From contig CAZZLY010000025.1 in the NCBI GenBank assembly GCA_964655175.1, positions 1 to 36,751 of the forward strand: a DNA stretch of 36,751 bases. The letters are read 5' to 3'. The translations under genes and the position numbers were made by a program. Shown here in pieces: positions 32,593 through 36,751 of the stretch (position 1 is the first letter of the stretch; each line of letters opens with the position of its first letter). The notes below the pieces were generated by a model. That model saw only the letters and a program-made list of their open reading frames with translations, did no database searches and was not told where the DNA came from. Source of the DNA: JAIOPA01 sp964655175 (GTDB taxonomy: Bacteria; Eisenbacteria; RBG-16-71-46).

Positions 32593-33025
32593 GACGTTCC
32601 TTCCGGCTCGCACTCGCGTGCACCGGGGGGTGGACCTGTGCGCAGCGTGGCGGGAGCGCCGTTCCTCTGCGCGGTTCGACCGGTGAGCGCTTCCGGGACG
32701 ATGGCCGCGTGCGTCTGCGGGGGCATCGCGCACGCGGACTTGGGTGCGCTCTCCTGCTTGCTGCCGATGGGCGGCACGATGGCTCGCCTCGGCGTCACTC
32801 ACGCCCTTGGAGCGGCGCGGTGTGGATTCATGCGGCGAACGGGACGCGATCCGCGTGACGTTCGTCGTGGGCCTCGGCCTTCCGTTCCCGGCGCGTGGAC
32901 CTCGGCGGGGAACCTACACGCCCGATCGCCGTCGCGCCAACGGGCGCGGTTCGCGTGTCGGACCGGATGCGGCGAGCGGTTCCTCGTGGCGCACGGCGCC
33001 ACGCGACTGCCGCATGGAAGGTGAC
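32593..33025 (-). promoter_or_regulatory. Long 5' leader of rho
   Basis: About 433 nt lie between the predicted start near 33025 and the ATG. No conserved gene is visible. An 8-bp perfect hairpin CGTGGCGC/GCGCCACG (32985-32992 with 32996-33003) sits near its 5' end. A 33-codon open frame (33015 to 32914, minus strand, Arg-rich) overlaps it and has no Shine-Dalgarno. Rho genes in other bacteria are autoregulated through their leaders, which this length would allow. Confidence 0.45.
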
Positions 33026-33031
33026 AGAGGG

Positions 33032-33060
33032 ATTATCGGGAGTGCGGCCACGGAATTCAA
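33032..33060 (-). promoter_or_regulatory. Strong sigma70-type promoter of rho
   Basis: On the minus strand: TTGAAT (33060-33055), 17 nt, GATAAT (33037-33032). Both hexamers are close to consensus and the spacing is ideal. It is the best promoter in the window. It lies between the cobalamin adenosyltransferase stop and rho. Confidence 0.65.
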
Positions 33061-33172
33061 GTGGTGGATTCACCCCGGGGTCGCCCCGAACCAGCCGACG
33101 TGCGTTCGGGCCTTTGTCCATGCGGGTCCGAGCGACTCCCATGGGACGGTCGGAGGGGGTCCGACCGGAGGG

Positions 33173-33727
33173 TCAGGCGCGCGTCGAACCCGGCCAGGTG
33201 GTCTCGGGAGCACCCGCACGATGATTGGCGGCGCGCGCCATCATGAAGAGCAGGTCGGCGAGACGATTGAGATGCCGCACGAGCCGCGGCTCGATGGGCT
33301 CGCGCTCGGACAGCGCCGTGAGGCGGCGCTCGGCGCGCCGGCACACGGTGCGCGCGACGTGCAGATGCGCCGCGAGCAGCGTGCCGCCGGGCAGCACGAA
33401 CCGCGTGAGCGGCGGCAGCTCGCCGTCGAGCCGGTCGATGAAGCGCTCGAGCGCCGCGATGTCGTCGTCCGACACGCGCGTGAGCGAGGCGAGCACGGAC
33501 TCGTCCACGGTGGCGAGTTCGGCGCCGATCTGGAACAGCGCCGACTGCAGCGCGTCCCAGTCCGCCGCGAACAGTCCCGCGGTGTCGTGGGCGCGCGCCA
33601 CGCCGAGCGACGCGTTCAACTCGTCCACGGTGCCGTACGCCTCGATGCGGGCGGCGTGCTTGGGCACGCGATCCCTGCCGAGCAGTCCCGTGGAGCCGTC
33701 ATCGCCGGTGCGCGTGTAGATCTTCAT
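33173..33727 (-). CDS. PduO-type cob(I)alamin adenosyltransferase
   Basis: 184 residues, normal length. The enzyme transfers the adenosyl group of ATP to cob(I)alamin to make coenzyme B12. Landmarks: YTRTGDDGSTGLLG at the N-terminus (ATP-binding), IEAYGTVDELNASLG, FVLPGG, VCRRAERRL (conserved Arg and Glu) and RLADLLFMMARAAN at the C-terminal helix. No cobalamin biosynthesis gene or B12-box riboswitch is near it. The start at 33727 lies just 7 nt after a TACACT -10 element, so the mRNA may be leaderless. Confidence 0.93.
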   Translation of the reverse strand: MKIYTRTGDDGSTGLLGRDRVPKHAARIEAYGTVDELNASLGVARAHDTAGLFAADWDALQSALFQIGAELATVDESVLASLTRVSDDDIAALERFIDRLDGELPPLTRFVLPGGTLLAAHLHVARTVCRRAERRLTALSEREPIEPRLVRHLNRLADLLFMMARAANHRAGAPETTWPGSTRA

Positions 33728-33734
33728 GGCCGCG

Positions 33735-33763
33735 AGTGTAGCGGTCGCGGAACGCCGCGTCAT
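33735..33763 (-). promoter_or_regulatory. Promoter for a possibly leaderless cobalamin adenosyltransferase mRNA
   Basis: On the minus strand: ATGACG (33763-33758), 17 nt, TACACT (33740-33735), then 7 nt to the ATG at 33727. That puts the transcription start at or next to the start codon. No Shine-Dalgarno is visible. Confidence 0.4.
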
Positions 33764-33981
33764 CCGCGGTCGCGCGCATGTCACGCGCGCGTCACGCGCG
33801 TGTCGCCACAACCGTTCGACCGGTCCTGACGCGGTGCGAGCGCGTGGTTCCGTGGTGTGGCGCACGCGGTCCGGCGGCGCGTCGGCGCATCCGCGCGCGA
33901 CGTGCCGCGGGTCGGCGCGCGGTCGTCCGCGCGGGGCCGTCCGCGTGACGCGCTGCGCGCGAACGGGTTGCGCGCGTGCCC

Positions 33982-34018
33982 GGGACGCGGCCGCGCACCT
34001 CGCGCGGAACCGCGTCCC
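33982..34018. repeat. 15-bp hairpin in the divergent gap before the Gre-fusion gene
   Basis: GGGACGCGG-CCGCGC (33982-33996) pairs with GCGCGG (34002-34007) and CCGCGTCCC (34010-34018), with an ACCTC loop and an AA bulge. It lies directly upstream of the candidate -35 at 34021. The remaining part of the 368-bp gap (33728-34095) shows no gene. Confidence 0.5.
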
Positions 34019-34020
34019 GC

Positions 34021-34070
34021 TTGCGCGAAACGCGCCTGTGGGCCATATTGCTTTGCCCTGCGAAACGCGC
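34021..34070 (+). promoter_or_regulatory. Promoter and direct repeats upstream of the Gre-fusion gene
   Basis: TTGCGC (34021-34026), 17 nt, CATATT (34044-34049) gives a start near 34056 and a 40-nt leader. An exact 11-bp direct repeat, GCGAAACGCGC, occurs at 34025-34035 and 34060-34070, flanking the -10. The first copy extends to an inverted repeat GCGCG-AAA-CGCGC (34023-34035). These could be operator sites. Confidence 0.4.
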
Positions 34071-34095
34071 TGTCGTCCCTATCCTGTGCGAGGCC

Positions 34096-36751
34096 ATGCC
34101 CGTCCGCGACGCACTGCCTGCCGTGCTCCGTGGTGAAGTCGGAGCCGACCTTTCGCCCGCCGCGCGCGCCACGCTCGAAGCGCTGGCGCACGACGCCGAG
34201 TCCGAGAAGCTGCTCGACTACTCCACCAAGGAGCTGCTCGCGCGGCTGCGCCAGAACGATCCGGCGCCGTCCTGGGGCGTGTACTACCTGCTCGGCGCCG
34301 TGTGCGCGATCGACCACGAGTTCGAGCGCGCGCAGCAGACCCTGCTCGCGCTGTCCGAGAAGGTCGCCGCCGCCAAGCAGTGGGAGGTGCTCGCGGCCAT
34401 CGCCGAGCGCTCGCTGTCGCTCGTGAGCACGCAGGCCGCCGCGCGGTTCCTGGTGCAGGCGCACGAGGCGCTGGGCAAGGACCCCGAGCGGCTCGACGCG
34501 CTGTCGCGCGCGTGGGCGATCATGCCGGACGACCTCGATCTGGCGCAGACCCTCGCGGCCCGTCTGGGCGCCGCCGGTCGCGACGACGATCGTCGTGCGC
34601 TGCTGGGTGAGCTCGCGCCGCGCTTCGCCGAGGAGGGCCGTCACGCCGACCTCGAGAGCGCCGCCAAGGAACTCGCCGCCGCGTCCGACTGGGAAGGGCT
34701 CGTGCACGTCGCGGCCACGCTGCCGTCGCTCGCGGGCAAGGGGGCGGTGAAGGAGTCCGCGCGCATCGGCACGATCGCGGCGCAGGGTCTGGCCGCCACC
34801 GGGCACGCCGGCAAGGCGCTCGAGGCGCTGCGCAAGGCCATCACGATCACCGTCACGACGCAGGACGAGGCCGCCGCCGAGGCGTTCCGCGAGGCCATCA
34901 CCGAGGCCCTCAAGCAGGGCGTCGGCGCGAGCGTGCCGAACCTCGAGGAGGCCGTGCTCCAGAGTGGTCTGCTCGACGCCGACACGCCGATCACCAAGGC
35001 CATCGAGGCGTTCGACGCGATCGCGTCGCTCGCGCCCGGTCGCGGCGTGCTGCACGACGGCTTCGGTCCGGGGCGCATCGTGTCCAACGACACGGTCACG
35101 ATCGTCGTGGACTTCATGAAGGTGAAGGGCCAGAAGATGCCGTACGCGGCCGCGCGTCGCACGCTGACGCCGGTGGCCGACGACGACATCCGGCTCATGC
35201 GTTTCACGCAGCCCGCCGAGATCGTGCGCCTGCGCAGCGAGGACCACGCCGGTCTCATCGTGGCGTCGCTCAAGGTGCTGGGGGGGTCGGCCGACGCCAA
35301 CCGCCTCAAGCTGTTCATGATCGGCACCGACCTCGTGCCGGCCAAGGAGTGGACGACGTTCTGGAAGAAGGGCAAGTCGGCCTGCGAGAAGGATCCGCGC
35401 ATCGATCACGCGCGCGCCTTCGAGCAGTTCTACAAGCTGGCGCCCGAGGGCGAGGCCGCCCGGCCGCGCGCCATGGCCGATGCCGACGGCGCGCACGACA
35501 GCGCGCCGCTGCCGGCGCTCGAGGTGCGCAAGCCCGCCAAGACCAACCTCGCCACGATCCGCAAGTTCCTGGCGCAGCACCCCACGCTCGAGACCCCGCT
35601 CAAGGGCCGCTTCGGGCGCTTCGTGCAGAAGACCGCCATGGACCTCGAGGCCGAGGTCGGCGATCGCGCTCGCGCGGGCCTGTACTTCGCGAGCTGGAAC
35701 CCCGAGCAGCGCGAGGTGTGGCTCGGGGTCGTGAAGTCGCTGTGGAACGCCGAGGGCTTCGGCATCAGCGCGCTCTCCTACGAGGACGAGCAGCTCACGT
35801 TCCTCGAGGATTCCCGCGCCGCGGGCGTCGAGGCGCAGGCCATCCTGTCCGCGCTCGATTCGCGCTTCGCCGCCGTGCGCGCGGCCGCCGAGGAGCGCCG
35901 CGCCGCGCTCGACGACGAGGGTCGCGCCACGCTGCGCCGCACGCTCATCGACAAGGCCACGCAGTATCCGGCGGCCGTCCTGCGCATGATCGAGGACGAG
36001 TTCGCCTCGCCGACGCCGTCGACCGACGCGTGGCGCCTGTACATGGCCGCGCTGCAGCTCATCGAGGAGAAGCCCAAGCCCTCGACCGGTGACAAGATCC
36101 TCAAGTGGATCGCCGAGGGCGGCGCGTTCCAGAAGCTCCTGCGCGACGTGCCCCCCAACGACGAGACGCGCCTCAAGCTGCGCGTGCTGCTGCGCCAGTG
36201 GCGCTCGTCGGACCGCTATCTGTTCCCGGCGCTCGAGTCGGTCGCCCTCGTGGGCTTCCCGGACGAGCGGCAGTGGGTGCTCGACCATCGCCAGAAGAAG
36301 ACCGACGCGCTGTTCAGCCAGGTCGGCGAGCAGGCCGAGGACTTCGACGTCCCGATCATGACGCGGGTGACGTGGCACCTGCTCCAGCAGGAGCTCGAGG
36401 AGGTCGAGCGCGAACTGCGCACGACGATCCCGGCCACGATCCAGAAGGCGCGCGAACTCGGCGATCTCAAGGAGAACTCCGAGTACCATTCCGCCAAGCT
36501 CAAGCAGGCCAACGCGCAGAAGCGCGCCGGCTCGCTGCAGATGCGCATCTCCCGCGCGCGCTTCGTCGAGGATGCGGATTTCCGCGACGGCGTGGCGGGG
36601 CTCGGCACCGAAGTGGTCCTGGACGGCAACGGTGAGACGCGCAGTTACTGGATCCTCGGCGACGGCGAGCATCACCTGGGCGACCACGTGATCTCGCATC
36701 AGACGCCGATCGCCAAGGCGATCGTGGGTCGATCGGTCGGTGACGCGGTCG
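34096..36751 (+). CDS. Giant GreA-type transcript cleavage factor with long N-terminal region, 3' end cut by window
   Basis: 885 residues are visible with no stop. Residues 1-300 are helical repeats of TPR/ARM character (YYLLGAVCAIDHEFERAQQT). Residues about 314-362 (GRGVLHDGFGPGRIVSND to ARRTLTPV) resemble a CarD/Tudor-like beta module. A further helical region of about 390 residues follows. From about 756 the Gre coiled coil begins; ARELGDLKENSEYHSAK carries the acidic tip pair Asp790 and Glu793 (E. coli GreA D41, E44). The FKBP-like Gre C-terminal domain starts with SYWILGDGEHHLGDHVIS and PIAKAIVGRSVGDAV. Gre factors reactivate backtracked RNA polymerase by stimulating RNA cleavage. Long GreA fusions of about 900 residues are known in spirochaetes. 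The ATG at 34096 is preceded by GAGG only 2 nt away, so the start is not certain. Confidence 0.88.
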   Translation, partial: MPVRDALPAVLRGEVGADLSPAARATLEALAHDAESEKLLDYSTKELLARLRQNDPAPSWGVYYLLGAVCAIDHEFERAQQTLLALSEKVAAAKQWEVLAAIAERSLSLVSTQAAARFLVQAHEALGKDPERLDALSRAWAIMPDDLDLAQTLAARLGAAGRDDDRRALLGELAPRFAEEGRHADLESAAKELAAASDWEGLVHVAATLPSLAGKGAVKESARIGTIAAQGLAATGHAGKALEALRKAITITVTTQDEAAAEAFREAITEALKQGVGASVPNLEEAVLQSGLLDADTPITKAIEAFDAIASLAPGRGVLHDGFGPGRIVSNDTVTIVVDFMKVKGQKMPYAAARRTLTPVADDDIRLMRFTQPAEIVRLRSEDHAGLIVASLKVLGGSADANRLKLFMIGTDLVPAKEWTTFWKKGKSACEKDPRIDHARAFEQFYKLAPEGEAARPRAMADADGAHDSAPLPALEVRKPAKTNLATIRKFLAQHPTLETPLKGRFGRFVQKTAMDLEAEVGDRARAGLYFASWNPEQREVWLGVVKSLWNAEGFGISALSYEDEQLTFLEDSRAAGVEAQAILSALDSRFAAVRAAAEERRAALDDEGRATLRRTLIDKATQYPAAVLRMIEDEFASPTPSTDAWRLYMAALQLIEEKPKPSTGDKILKWIAEGGAFQKLLRDVPPNDETRLKLRVLLRQWRSSDRYLFPALESVALVGFPDERQWVLDHRQKKTDALFSQVGEQAEDFDVPIMTRVTWHLLQQELEEVERELRTTIPATIQKARELGDLKENSEYHSAKLKQANAQKRAGSLQMRISRARFVEDADFRDGVAGLGTEVVLDGNGETRSYWILGDGEHHLGDHVISHQTPIAKAIVGRSVGDAV

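Noticed and set aside
32744..33829. Plus-strand open frame of about 360 codons across the rho leader and the adenosyltransferase gene
   Set aside because: Half lies opposite a well-supported gene, the rest has no motif, and a strong minus-strand promoter is in the middle.
33728..34095. Cobalamin riboswitch or tRNA in the gap next to the adenosyltransferase gene
   Set aside because: No B12-box-like conserved sequence and no T-loop GGTTCGA pattern on either strand.
33781..36699. 972-codon minus-strand open frame opposite the Gre-fusion gene
   Set aside because: The plus-strand frame contains the full Gre motif and helical repeats; the antisense frame has only Arg/Leu-rich shadow sequence.

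Overview
The window is about 36.8 kb of very GC-rich, densely coding bacterial DNA with strongly G/C-biased third codon positions. I see no rRNA, tRNA, insertion sequence or CRISPR array. Two large secreted proteins end in FlgD/Por-type C-terminal tails and carry divergent InlB B-repeats and cohesin- and dockerin-like modules. Together with the very high GC this suggests an uncultured lineage of the wider FCB/Eisenbacteria type. That placement is an inference; no rRNA is present to test it.

Layout. 1-398 is the end of a dUTPase gene. 532-6323 (minus strand) is a three-gene operon: an EAL-HDOD signalling protein, a 1220-residue protein with three GT2 glycosyltransferase domains and TPRs, and a methyltransferase. 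Diverging from it, 6556-11359 is a tightly coupled five-gene glycan operon: GT-like, FemAB/GNAT-like, formyltransferase, DegT aminotransferase, GT2. The two operons share a control region with palindromes and a sigma54-like element. Next come a secreted amidohydrolase (11489-13309), elongation factor P (13590-14147) and an HD-domain protein (14175-14852). A 446-bp control region containing a textbook intrinsic terminator then leads into two paralogous giant secreted proteins (15299-22765). A metal (probably zinc) uptake locus follows at 22897-26202, with no ATPase gene. On the minus strand, 26251-28922 holds a hypothetical membrane protein and a fused SpmA-SpmB protein. On the plus strand, 29179-31111 holds a small membrane protein and a DUF2723 membrane protein. 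The window closes with Rho, a PduO-type cobalamin adenosyltransferase and the start of a giant GreA fusion.

How the genes work together. The two divergent operons look like one glycan-modification locus: DegT could make an amino sugar, the PurN-like enzyme could N-formylate it, and the glycosyltransferases could attach the sugars, with an EAL-HDOD protein as regulator. The paralogous secreted proteins look like exported surface or extracellular proteins under attenuation control. The zinc locus pairs an outer-membrane barrel with a periplasmic binding protein and a permease.

The most unusual content is in transcription. The Rho protein has a complete hexameric ATPase core but no recognisable RNA-binding OB fold; in its place is about 163 residues of Gly/Arg/Gln/Pro-rich low-complexity sequence. 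Nearby, the cleavage factor GreA is fused behind about 755 residues that include helical repeats and a CarD/Tudor-like segment. Most gene ends carry long perfect GC hairpins without a U-tract, while the only hairpin with a T6 tract sits inside a 5' leader.
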